A DNA stretch of 43,202 nt, taken from assembly GCA_026994745.1 (NCBI GenBank), contig JALWPZ010000229.1, forward strand, positions 1 through 43,202, written 5' to 3'. The position numbers were made by a program, and so were the translations under genes. This document shows positions 9,824 to 16,306 of the stretch, piece by piece. The notes beneath the pieces are model-generated. The model made no database searches, was not told where the DNA came from, and saw only the letters and a list, made by a program, of their open reading frames with translations. The first letter of the stretch is position 1, and the number at the start of each line of letters is the position of its first letter. The stretch is from Campylobacteraceae bacterium (GTDB lineage Bacteria; Campylobacterota; Campylobacteria; Campylobacterales; Sulfurovaceae).

Positions 9824-10020
9824 GAAATTAGAAATTAGAAATGAGAAATTTCGGTTTGCGTCGCTTCGCAACGCGACTTTATGGAGCTGGGACTGAAGTC
9901 CCGCATGCAGGGGTTTATCCCCGCTCCACAACGCCCAATGATCAATGATTTCTTTTACTGCCGACTGAACTCAAACGAAAAAGAGGGGCAAAGCCCCGTT
10001 CTAACGACAAACGACTAATA
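9824..10020. repeat. Composite intergenic repeat upstream of pyrD, with three-way-junction element
   Basis: Four heptamers GAAATTA, GAAATTA, GAAATGA, GAAATTT (9824-9851). Then a GGTTTGC motif and hairpin GCGTCGC-TTC-GCAACGC with one mismatch (9858-9874). Then a nested structure at 9883-9927: outer stem GGAGC/GCTCC enclosing GGGACT/AGTCCC and GGGG/CCCC. Three heptamers CAACGCC, CAATGAT, CAATGAT follow (9929-9949). A degenerate set CTAACGA, CAAACGA, CTAATAA (10001-10020) covers the stop codon of the small exported gene. Confidence 0.8.
9978..9997 (-). terminator. Intrinsic terminator of the small exported-protein gene
   Basis: On the minus strand, GGGGC-TTT-GCCCC followed by TCTTTTT, 18 bases after the stop codon at 10015. 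It is one of the few classic stem-plus-U-run terminators in the window. Confidence 0.75.
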
Positions 10021-10314
10021 AGTGACATTCTCTTCGTCGTCCCGATAGACGTCGGTGATATCGAAGTCGTAGTCGGGTTCGATGACGGGGACCTTTTCGA
10101 CCAGTTTGGGGTCGACCTGATGCTCGCTGAGGTTGTACTCTTTACCCTCGTAGAACTTCTGCTCTTTGGCGTAGCGTTTCTCCCGCTCCATCTGCTCCTT
10201 GAGATGCTTCTGGGTCAGGTCGACCTTTGTTGTCAAACTTTTGGCGCTGGCGTTGGTATCGGTGGCCCAGGCGAAACTCAAAAAGATCATTGTTGCAATA
10301 AGAAAGGCCTTCAT
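10015..10314 (-). CDS. Small exported protein of unknown function
   Basis: A 99-residue protein with a signal peptide (MKAFLIATMIFLSFAWATDTNA, likely cut near residue 17-22). The mature part is highly charged: a Lys/Glu-rich helix (LTQKHLKEQMEREKRYAKEQ) and an acidic tail (DYDFDITDVYRDDEENVTY). It has no cysteines and no recognised domain. AAAGGACTCCT before the ATG is a good ribosome site. It lies downstream of msrAB on the same strand, 47 bases away, with a palindromic operator-like site between and its own terminator behind. A role beside the exported methionine sulfoxide reductase is possible but not shown. Confidence 0.7.
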   Translation of the reverse strand: MKAFLIATMIFLSFAWATDTNASAKSLTTKVDLTQKHLKEQMEREKRYAKEQKFYEGKEYNLSEHQVDPKLVEKVPVIEPDYDFDITDVYRDDEENVTY

Positions 10315-10339
10315 AGGAGTCCTTTATCATTTAAAACAT

Positions 10340-10354
10340 TTATGATAATCATAA
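10340..10354. promoter_or_regulatory. 7-1-7 inverted repeat, Fur/PerR-like operator candidate
   Basis: TTATGAT-A-ATCATAA, a perfect inverted repeat with TGATAATCAT at its core, 26-40 bases before the small exported gene. The core resembles the centre of Fur-family boxes. Its setting next to an oxidative-repair gene fits iron or peroxide control, but this is inference. Confidence 0.4.
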
Positions 10355-10361
10355 CATAAAA

Positions 10362-11714
10362 TCATTGTTCGGCCACTCTCTCTTCCGGCTTGTACTCCCC
10401 CTTTTTCCAGGCATCGATCTTGTCCCTGGGAATGAATTCAAGCACCGTCGCGTTAATGCAGAAGCGTCGCTTTCCTCCGGGGGCATCGTCGAAGACATGC
10501 CCCAGATGGGCACCACTTTTTTTGGCGAGGATCTCCGTACGATGCATGCCGTAACTGTTGTCGGGCCGTTCGATGACAGCGCTCGGCTGTGCCCGGTAGA
10601 AACTCAACCACCCGGAGTGGGAGTTGAAGCGGTCTTTGCTGTCGAAGAGGATGTCTCCGGAAAGCTTGTCAACGAAGACCCCGTCGCCGGCGTTCTTGAA
10701 GATCTCGTACTTTTTGCAGAACCTCGGCTCGGTCCCTTTGTTGAAGGCGATGTCGTAGGCTTCGCTGCTTTTCCCCAGTTTGAAGGTCCCTAGGGCCTTG
10801 TAGAACTCTTTGGGGTTCAGATAGCCGGTGTGGGCCGCCACCTCTTTGCCATCCTGAATAAAATAGATGGTGGGGGTGCCGATGACGGCGGTTGTGAGTT
10901 GGAAACCTTTGATCCGATCCTCGTGGGCGAAGCGCATAGGGATCGTCCCATGGTAATCCGATGCAACATTCTTTTTGAAGGCTTCGCAATAGGGGCAGTT
11001 CTCGGCGTCGATGACCAGGATCTCCTTGCCCCCAAGGGGAGTGATGGCTTTGGTGTTCTGGCTGTGCTGCAAGGGAGTGTTTCGGGTTTTCGATGCCCTG
11101 GATTCCGGATCGAGTCCGGAATGACGGTTCATGGCCGATCGCTTTGGAAATTTGACTCCCGTGGAGTGGTTGGGGCAGTAGCCGTTGGGGTTCTTCTTGA
11201 GATAGTCCTGATGGAAGGCTTCGGCAGGGTAGAAATGTTTCAGCGGTCGGATCTCGGTGACGATTTTTCCGTAGCCTGCCTTGCTCAGGAGCTTCTGGTA
11301 TTCAGCTTTGGTCCGCAGGGCGATCGCCTTCTGTTCGGGGGTGGTGTAGAAGATGGCACTGCGGTAGTTATTGCCCCGGTCGTTGCCCTGGCGGTTCTTC
11401 TGGGTGGGGTCGTGAAGCTCCCAGAAGGATTTGATGAGATCCTCGGTGGAGATCCTGGCGTCGTCGTAGGTTACTTTGACCGATTCGGTGTAGTTGACGA
11501 CCCCTTTGGGGGTATCGTAGCGATAGGAAAGGACCTTGTGGTAGGTGGGATCGGGATAGTTCCCCCCGGCGTAGCCGGATTGGGCGTCGATCACGCCCGG
11601 GAGCTTCTCGAAATGTTTCTCCACCCCCCAGAAGCACCCGGCGGCGAAGACGATGGTCTGGGGCTTGGCCATAAGGCCCAGTGTGAGGGCGAAGAGGAGG
11701 GCGAGGAGTTTCAT
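10362..11714 (-). CDS. msrAB: Exported MsrA-thioredoxin-like-MsrB fusion methionine sulfoxide reductase
   Basis: A 450-residue three-domain enzyme that repairs both stereoisomers of methionine sulfoxide in exported proteins. Residues 1-15 form a signal peptide (MKLLALLFALTLGLM). MsrA begins with the catalytic GCFWG (Cys27) and ends near residue 190. The middle domain has a thioredoxin-like CPYC at 240-243, followed by GTPTIYFIQDGKEVAAHTGYL. MsrB covers about 310-435, with HSGWLSF, GAHLGHVFDDAPGGKRRFC (catalytic Cys419) and no zinc CxxC pairs. The order MsrA-Trx-MsrB differs from Neisseria PilB, which is Trx-MsrA-MsrB. The linker after MsrA holds RHSGLDPESR (197-206), encoded by a palindromic repeat. 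The ribosome site is AAGGA five bases before the ATG. Confidence 0.92.
   Translation of the reverse strand: MKLLALLFALTLGLMAKPQTIVFAAGCFWGVEKHFEKLPGVIDAQSGYAGGNYPDPTYHKVLSYRYDTPKGVVNYTESVKVTYDDARISTEDLIKSFWELHDPTQKNRQGNDRGNNYRSAIFYTTPEQKAIALRTKAEYQKLLSKAGYGKIVTEIRPLKHFYPAEAFHQDYLKKNPNGYCPNHSTGVKFPKRSAMNRHSGLDPESRASKTRNTPLQHSQNTKAITPLGGKEILVIDAENCPYCEAFKKNVASDYHGTIPMRFAHEDRIKGFQLTTAVIGTPTIYFIQDGKEVAAHTGYLNPKEFYKALGTFKLGKSSEAYDIAFNKGTEPRFCKKYEIFKNAGDGVFVDKLSGDILFDSKDRFNSHSGWLSFYRAQPSAVIERPDNSYGMHRTEILAKKSGAHLGHVFDDAPGGKRRFCINATVLEFIPRDKIDAWKKGEYKPEERVAEQ
11095..11126 (-). repeat. Palindromic repeat inserted in the msrAB reading frame
   Basis: A 32-base stretch identical to the one at 13889-13920. 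It has CGTCAT, stem TCCGGA, loop CTCGA, stem TCCGGA, ATCCA. In the msrAB frame it reads RHSGLDPESR and lies in the linker between the MsrA and thioredoxin-like domains, where an insertion would do little harm. Confidence 0.85.
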
Positions 11715-11749
11715 ATGGATCCTTTGGGAGAAAATTTTTTATTTGAGAA

Positions 11750-11755
11750 GTTATA
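11750..11755 (-). promoter_or_regulatory. Possible -10 box of msrAB
   Basis: TATAAC on the minus strand, 36 bases before the msrAB start, followed by an AT-rich leader and the AAGGA ribosome site. Confidence 0.4.
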
Positions 11756-11804
11756 GCATAGATTGTGTGGAGGGTGTGTGTATCCCGGAGCGCAGCCCCG
11801 ATTT

Positions 11805-11885
11805 TCACCCCGATCTTTTGGCAATCGCACAGAGCAGGTAGCTGAAACCGATAAGGAGAAATCCATAGACCATCAGCGGAATCAA
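11805..11885 (-). CDS. Possible 26-residue hydrophobic peptide
   Basis: In the 250-base gap upstream of the msrAB promoter the minus strand has a short frame from a TTG at 11885. It encodes one strongly hydrophobic helix (IPLMVYGFLLIGFSYLLCA) and ends in AKRSG, like a small single-pass membrane protein. No ribosome site precedes the TTG, and an ATG four codons further in has none either. It could be the surviving end of a lost membrane gene. No other feature is visible in this gap. Confidence 0.2.
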   Translation of the reverse strand: MIPLMVYGFLLIGFSYLLCAIAKRSG

Positions 11886-12009
11886 CAGAAAAAAGGTGGA
11901 TGGAAAAAATTTTCATCATTATAACCCGGGAATCTTTCCAGCCATAAAATGGGGCAAAAAGCGAATAGTGCTCCCCCGGATCACCTCTTCTCCGATCTGA
12001 AATAGAGGG

Positions 12010-12246
12010 TCAGGTGATAATAGTAGTATTTTCCCCAATAAGATTCTCAAAAGGAATCTTCAACCGATCATGCAGCTTACGGATCATCTCAAGCGTCAGT
12101 CTCCGCTTACGGTTGAGCAGTTCGGAGACCCGTGATTTGCTCCCGCCGAGGATCTCCACAAGATCTTTCTGCTTCAATCCCTCCTGCTCCATCCGGAACT
12201 CGATCGCCTCGACGGGACTGGAGAAGATCCTATGGACAGTCTCCAA
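12010..12246 (-). CDS. HigA-like HTH antitoxin remnant (XRE family)
   Basis: A 78-residue protein if started at the TTG at 12246, which has GAAGGG eight bases upstream. The alternative ATG is at 12192. The sequence VEAIEFRMEQEGLKQKDL, then GGSKSRVSELLNRKR and LTLEMIRKLHDRLKIP, is the classic HTH end of HigA antitoxins. The usual N-terminal 50-60 residues of HigA are missing. The upstream DNA codes, in another frame, for the end of a secreted protein, with a 17-base overlap. No HigB toxin is found on either side. It therefore looks like a stranded or truncated antitoxin that might still bind an operator. Autoregulation is usual for the family. Confidence 0.6.
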   Translation of the reverse strand: METVHRIFSSPVEAIEFRMEQEGLKQKDLVEILGGSKSRVSELLNRKRRLTLEMIRKLHDRLKIPFENLIGENTTIIT

Positions 12247-12907
12247 TCCTTTTCCCTTCGATGTGAATAACGATACCGCTACCGAGATATTCAATTCTTT
12301 CCTTGAGACGATCTCCCATATATTTGACGATTCCATGGATATTGCAGTCAGCCCCCTGACGTCTCCACTCCCCACGATCGTAGTGCTGAGCTTTCATGGT
12401 GTAGGGGCAATCGGTGGCGAGGATATCGCCCAGAACTTCGATCCCCAGGTCTTTGGCAGGGTCCTTGACACACAAAGTCTCCGACGGGTAGGGTGGAGTG
12501 AACATGGGATTGGGTGGGTACTCCCAGCGAACGGTTTGAAGGAGCCATTTGCCGGGGCGGATGTTGATCGTGCCGTTTTGTTCGGAAGAACCGCTCAGGA
12601 GGCAGGAGCAGACGAGATCGGGATTGGAGGGAAGGCGGTTACCTTGGGCCCCTTTGAAGGTGCAGAGGACCCCCGGGGGAAAGGTATCGATCGTGAAGTA
12701 GTGAGGAGCGGAAGGATCGAGCATGATCCGGATCGGTGTCTTGTCCTTCGGATCGGTCAGGGTGTGGTCGATGAGGGTCTTGCCGGTATCGCTTCTGATA
12801 AGGATGTGGATCTTCTGGGGAGGACAGGTCTGGTCGATGTGGATTGTGCCCGCATTGAGCGCGGTCAAAGCGATCATGATCGCGATTTTCCGGAAAGTAC
12901 GTATCAT
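12230..12907 (-). CDS. Secreted cysteine-containing protein of unknown function
   Basis: A 225-residue protein with a strong AAGGAGG ribosome site five bases before the ATG. A signal peptide (MIRTFRKIAIMIALTALNA, cut near residue 19) is followed by a mature part with seven cysteines (IDQTCPPQ, PGVLCTFK, DLVCSCLL, ETLCVKD, ATDCPYT and two later), enough for several disulfides, so it is likely periplasmic or secreted. Two beta-rich stretches (IHILIRSDTGKTLIDHTL, TPIRIMLDP) suggest an Ig-like or sandwich start. No family is recognised. Its 3' end overlaps the HTH gene. It diverges from the DUF3298 gene, another secreted protein. Confidence 0.7.
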   Translation of the reverse strand: MIRTFRKIAIMIALTALNAGTIHIDQTCPPQKIHILIRSDTGKTLIDHTLTDPKDKTPIRIMLDPSAPHYFTIDTFPPGVLCTFKGAQGNRLPSNPDLVCSCLLSGSSEQNGTINIRPGKWLLQTVRWEYPPNPMFTPPYPSETLCVKDPAKDLGIEVLGDILATDCPYTMKAQHYDRGEWRRQGADCNIHGIVKYMGDRLKERIEYLGSGIVIHIEGKRIGDCP

Positions 12908-13072
12908 CTTCTCCTCCTTTCTTTTGGTAATTTCAGGATAAAAACAAGATGCTTAAGTATCAATAAAAACGGCTCCCAAAGATGGTCGGACCGATAGGCA
13001 TTCGTCTGATCCGCCATCTCAATAAAATCTACGAGTTTGTTTTGAAGAGAGTATTGGAAAAAGCGGATGCTA

Positions 13073-13078
13073 TATACT
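13073..13078 (+). promoter_or_regulatory. -10 box of the DUF3298 gene
   Basis: TATACT 28 bases before the chosen start codon. The implied transcript start lies just before the TTGGAG ribosome site. Confidence 0.4.
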
Positions 13079-13105
13079 ATGTTTACATTACCAGTTGGAG
13101 AGACC

Positions 13106-13870
13106 ATGCTTCGTTTGCCCAAAATATTTCTGACCCTCTTGGTACTCTATAGCGGAGTAAAGGCGCAGCAGCGTTTCATCGATCCCGGAGAGTATCCCCT
13201 CTCGACTCGCACTCTCTCGGAGAAGTACTGCACCCGAATCGACAAAGATCACTCCTTTTGCGAAGGGAAGAAGATCAGCTATCTCGACACCGACGTCAGC
13301 GATCTGCCCGCGTTTCTGAAAGGTGCTCATGCCTTCATCGATCCGATCCTCGGTTCCTACCGAAAGAATAACCTCAAAAAAGAGGTTTTCGACACGATCA
13401 AAGAGCTGGGCGGAGACGTCAGAGGGGAGTGGTATAGTGAAACCCGGATCGATCTCTTCGCCAAAACCCCTGCCACCTACACCCTCGCCATCGAATCAAA
13501 CGGCTACACCGGCGGGGCCCACGGCTACGACACGGTGGGTTACACCAACGTCGTCATCGCGACACAGAAAAAGCTGAGCCTGCAGGAGCTTTTCCTTCCA
13601 GGTACAGAAGAGAAACTCAAAGCGGTAGCGCTCAAGTTCTACAGGATGCAGCACAATCTCAAGCCTTCCCAACCGGTGACCGACGACGACTGGTTCGAGA
13701 ACCGCTTCGTTCTGGCGGAGAATTTCGCCATTACTCCCAGAGGGCTTTATTTTCTCTATAACCAATACGAGATCAAGCCCTATGCGGCGGGACGGACGAG
13801 TTTCTTTCTTCCTTATGAGGCTATCAGGGATCTGATCGATCCGAAAGGGCCTTTGGCTTTTGTGAAATAG
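13106..13870 (+). CDS. Secreted DUF3298 (RsiV-like) domain protein
   Basis: A 254-residue protein starting at the ATG preceded by TTGGAG; an in-frame ATG 39 bases earlier lacks a ribosome site. A signal peptide (MLRLPKIFLTLLVLYSGVKA) ends near residue 20. The mature part has the DUF4163/DUF3298 layout: an N-terminal beta region, the motif GYTGGAHGYDTVGYTNVV, then KKLSLQELF and the closing FAITPRGLYFLYNQYEIKPY with FFLPYEAIRDLI. In Bacillus, RsiV uses this fold to bind lysozyme, and other family members are uncharacterised periplasmic proteins. A single pair of cysteines (KYCTRIDKDHSFCEG) may form a disulfide. Ligand binding here is unproven. Confidence 0.85.
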   Translation: MLRLPKIFLTLLVLYSGVKAQQRFIDPGEYPLSTRTLSEKYCTRIDKDHSFCEGKKISYLDTDVSDLPAFLKGAHAFIDPILGSYRKNNLKKEVFDTIKELGGDVRGEWYSETRIDLFAKTPATYTLAIESNGYTGGAHGYDTVGYTNVVIATQKKLSLQELFLPGTEEKLKAVALKFYRMQHNLKPSQPVTDDDWFENRFVLAENFAITPRGLYFLYNQYEIKPYAAGRTSFFLPYEAIRDLIDPKGPLAFVK

Positions 13871-13888
13871 AGGGGTCTGAACGCGCTT

Positions 13889-13966
13889 CGTCATTCCGGA
13901 CTCGATCCGGAATCCAGGGCCAGATACTCATGGAAACGTGGATGCTGAATCAAGTTCAGCATGACG
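13889..13966. repeat. Inverted pair of 28-29-base palindromic repeat units
   Basis: Unit 1 (13889-13917, plus) is CGTCAT, stem TCCGGA, loop CTCGA, stem TCCGGA, ATCCA. Unit 2 (13939-13966) is the same design on the minus strand: CGTCAT, stem GCTGAA, loop CTTGA, stem TTCAGC, ATCCA. The flanks and loop are kept while the stem sequence changes, as in REP-type elements. It lies between the convergent DUF3298 and cysS genes. Confidence 0.85.
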
Positions 13967-14033
13967 GTATCGGCTAGAACCGTTTTTCAAAAGGCTTAAT
14001 CCTCACTGGAGCAAATTCTGACAGGGGCGACGA

Positions 14034-15446
14034 TCAGAGCTTCTCCCATTTGGTCCCTTCGGGGGTGTCCATCAGGGCGATTCCCATGGCGGAGAGCTCG
14101 TCGCGGATGGCGTCGGCCCGGGCGAAATCTTTGGCTCTTTTAGCCACGTTCCTCTCTTCGATCAACGCTTCGATCTTTCTACGCTCCTCTTCCCCGACAC
14201 CGTACTGGAACCATTCATATGGATCGGTGCCGCCGAATCCCAGGAGCTCGTCGATGAAAGCGATATTCCCCAGAGCGCTTCGTTTGAGGTTTTTGTCTTT
14301 CGGGTTGGCATCCAACGCTTCGTTGACGGCGGCGACCATTTCATCGACGATGGCCAGGGCTCGGGAGGTGTTGAGGTCGTCGGACATCGCCTCCTTGAGA
14401 GCCAGGACGAAGCCCTCCTCCGCTTCGCCGGTTTTTCCGGGGGTGAGGCGTTTCTTGAGGCGGTAGAGTTTGTCCAGGCGTTTTTTCGCCGTACGGAGGT
14501 CCACTTCGTTGAAGTTGAAATCGTTGCGGTAATGCACCCCGATGAGGTAGAATCGCAGCAGTTCGCCCGGGTAGATCGCCAAGGCGTCTTTAAGGAAGAA
14601 GCTGTTTCCTAGGCTCTTGGACATCTTCTCCCCATCGATCTGGACGAAGCCGTTGTGCATCCAGTATTTGGCGATCTCGTGGCCGGTGGCGCAGCGGGTC
14701 TGGGCCGCTTCGTTCTCGTGGTGGGGGAAGAGCAGGTCGGCCCCGCCGCCGTGGATGTCGATGGTGTACTCGCCGTTGCCGTGGAAGTGCTTTTCGATCA
14801 TCGCGGAACACTCGATGTGCCAGCCGGGGCGGCCGCTGCCGAGCCCGGTGTCGAAGCAGACGTCCCCGTCTCCGGCGCAGGCTTTCCAGAGGGCGAAGTC
14901 CCGGGGGTGCTTTTTCTCCCCGGCCTTGAGTTCGCAGAGTCGGCTGCGGGCTTCCTCCTCGTCGCCGAGCATATGCGAGATCTCGCCGTAGTGCTCGTCC
15001 TTGCAGGTGTCGAAGTAGACGTCGCCGCTCTCGGTGCGGTAGGCACAGCCGCTCTCCAGCAGCCGCTCCACCATCGCCTGGATGGCGTCCAGAGACTCAG
15101 TGGCCTTGGGTTCGATGTCGGCGCGGCGCACTCCCAGGGCACCCATCTCTTCGAGATAACGGGCGATGTAGTAGTCGGTGATCTCCCGGAGGCTCTTGCC
15201 CGTTTCGTGGATCTTTTTGATGATCTTGTCGTCGATGTCGGTGAAGTTCTTGGCCAGGGTCACTTCGTAGCCCAGGGCCCGCAGCGTCCGGCTGAGCAGG
15301 TCGAAGCTGAGCGCGCTGCGGGCGTGGCCCAGGTGGGCGTCGTCGTAGACCGTGGGGCCGCAGACGTAGATGGTGGCCTTTCCAGAATGGATGGGTTCGA
15401 AGGGGACTTTCACCTTCTTGACGCTGTCGAAGATCTGCATCTGCAT
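14034..15446 (-). CDS. cysS: Cysteine-tRNA ligase
   Basis: Charges tRNA-Cys. The class I motifs are HLGHARS near residue 40 (HIGH) and KMSKS in DGEKMSKSLGNS (KMSKS). Zinc ligands include the cysteine in YVCGPTVYD and the HIECSAM block, and the length of about 470 residues is normal. Three in-frame ATGs open the gene (15452, 15446, 15440). The one at 15446 lies seven bases after AGGA and is preferred. The C-terminal DALR-like helical domain and the tail AMGIALMDTPEGTKWEKL are complete. It converges on the DUF3298 gene and has heptamer repeats upstream. Confidence 0.96.
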   Translation of the reverse strand: MQMQIFDSVKKVKVPFEPIHSGKATIYVCGPTVYDDAHLGHARSALSFDLLSRTLRALGYEVTLAKNFTDIDDKIIKKIHETGKSLREITDYYIARYLEEMGALGVRRADIEPKATESLDAIQAMVERLLESGCAYRTESGDVYFDTCKDEHYGEISHMLGDEEEARSRLCELKAGEKKHPRDFALWKACAGDGDVCFDTGLGSGRPGWHIECSAMIEKHFHGNGEYTIDIHGGGADLLFPHHENEAAQTRCATGHEIAKYWMHNGFVQIDGEKMSKSLGNSFFLKDALAIYPGELLRFYLIGVHYRNDFNFNEVDLRTAKKRLDKLYRLKKRLTPGKTGEAEEGFVLALKEAMSDDLNTSRALAIVDEMVAAVNEALDANPKDKNLKRSALGNIAFIDELLGFGGTDPYEWFQYGVGEEERRKIEALIEERNVAKRAKDFARADAIRDELSAMGIALMDTPEGTKWEKL

Positions 15447-15498
15447 TCGCATTTCCTATGGGAGAGTAGTGAGGGGATTATATCGAATGACGTTTTTT

Positions 15499-15526
15499 GA
15501 GTGAGGAGTTAAGAGTGAGGAGCGAG
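15499..15526. repeat. Four-unit heptamer array (GAGTGAG type)
   Basis: GAGTGAG, GAGTTAA, GAGTGAG, GAGCGAG, then GAATTATGGGGCGA. It lies in the gap between the divergent cysS gene and the toxin-antitoxin operon. Confidence 0.8.
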
Positions 15527-15606
15527 GAATTATGGGGCGACGTATCGCAAGGTGTTTGATAGAGGTGGGGTTCCAATGTTGATATTCGAGAAATCTTCCT
15601 TACTAT

Positions 15607-15628
15607 TTTGACATAATATATTGTCAAA
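15607..15628. promoter_or_regulatory. Inverted repeat in the toxin-antitoxin promoter (operator candidate)
   Basis: TTTGACA, an eight-base AT spacer, TGTCAAA. It lies ten bases upstream of the TATAAT box, where the antitoxin or the toxin-antitoxin complex would be expected to bind and repress. Confidence 0.55.
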
Positions 15629-15637
15629 CTGTTATGA

Positions 15638-15643
15638 TATAAT
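15638..15643 (+). promoter_or_regulatory. -10 box of the toxin-antitoxin operon
   Basis: Perfect TATAAT 35 bases before the antitoxin start, in a strongly AT-rich stretch unlike its surroundings. Confidence 0.55.
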
Positions 15644-15678
15644 AATTTAATCGATATTATGTAGAGGAAGGTGTTGGA

Positions 15679-15930
15679 ATGATTCGTGTGACATTGGCAG
15701 ATCTACGGCGTTCTCTGGAGCTGAGCGAGGCGGAAGAGGTCATTGCCGTGGAAGATCGGCGGCGCAAGAAGGAGGTGGGATATTTCATTCCCATATCCCT
15801 CGAGAAGGAGTTTCGGAAGTTTTTGAAAGAGGTTGAACAAAAACAACGGGCAGAGAAGCTCCGGCGGGTGGCCGGTGCTCAGAGAAAAGATGTGATTCCC
15901 GAGGGAGGCCTGGATGAGGGTCTGTCGTAG
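15679..15930 (+). CDS. Antitoxin of a MazF-type toxin-antitoxin pair
   Basis: An 83-residue protein directly upstream of, and overlapping by 17 bases, a MazF/PemK-like toxin, which is the main reason for the call. The N-terminal half (VTLADLRRSLELSEAEEVIAV, then KKEVGYFIPISLE) resembles the Phd/YefM or AbrB-like DNA-binding part of antitoxins. The C-terminal half is a charged helix (FRKFLKEVEQKQRAEKLRRV) and a flexible tail ending GGLDEGLS, typical of the toxin-binding, protease-sensitive end. GGAAGG lies seven bases before the ATG. It is not a clear MazE by sequence. It likely represses its own promoter through the TTTGACA inverted repeat. Confidence 0.8.
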   Translation: MIRVTLADLRRSLELSEAEEVIAVEDRRRKKEVGYFIPISLEKEFRKFLKEVEQKQRAEKLRRVAGAQRKDVIPEGGLDEGLS

Positions 15931-16252
15931 GGGGGAGATATGGTTGGTGGACTTCAACCCGGCCAAAGGGGGAGAGATGGGCAAACTTCGGCCTGCGATC
16001 ATCCTCAGTGATGAGCAGAGCAACGAGATTTTGGATACGGTTATTGTGATCCCTCTTTCTACGGTTATAGAACCCGGGACATTCCCCTTCCGATGGACCG
16101 TGACGAAACGGGAGAGTCTCGAAAAGGAGAGTGATGCTTGTATCAATGAGATCCGCTCTCTCTCCAAAAAACGGGTCAAAAAGTATCTGGCAGTATTGGC
16201 AGAAGAAGAATTGGCGACGATACAGGAGGGGTTGTGTCGATTGATTCGATGA
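15914..16252 (+). CDS. MazF/PemK-family mRNA interferase toxin
   Basis: A 112-residue toxin that in this family cuts single-stranded RNA at short motifs. The N-terminal RRGEIWLVDFNPAKGGEMGK, followed by LRPAIILSD, is the family hallmark: the beta1-beta2 loop and the catalytic Arg of the RP(A/V)(I/V) strand. VIVIPLSTVI and the threonine/serine strand follow, then ESDACINEIRSLSKKRV (the C-terminal strand and helix). It starts inside the end of the antitoxin gene with GGGAGG upstream, so translation is coupled. It should be kept inactive by the upstream antitoxin. Its cutting specificity cannot be read from sequence. Confidence 0.92.
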   Translation: MRVCRRGEIWLVDFNPAKGGEMGKLRPAIILSDEQSNEILDTVIVIPLSTVIEPGTFPFRWTVTKRESLEKESDACINEIRSLSKKRVKKYLAVLAEEELATIQEGLCRLIR

Positions 16253-16306
16253 ACTGTCAGGTCGGAACCCAAACACGATTGATATAAATTTGAAGGTATT
16301 GAAAAC

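Noticed and set aside
12247-12375. A longer N-terminus of the HTH protein starting at 12375
   Set aside because: That stretch does not resemble HigA and overlaps the coding part of the secreted protein, whose frame has good composition to its end.
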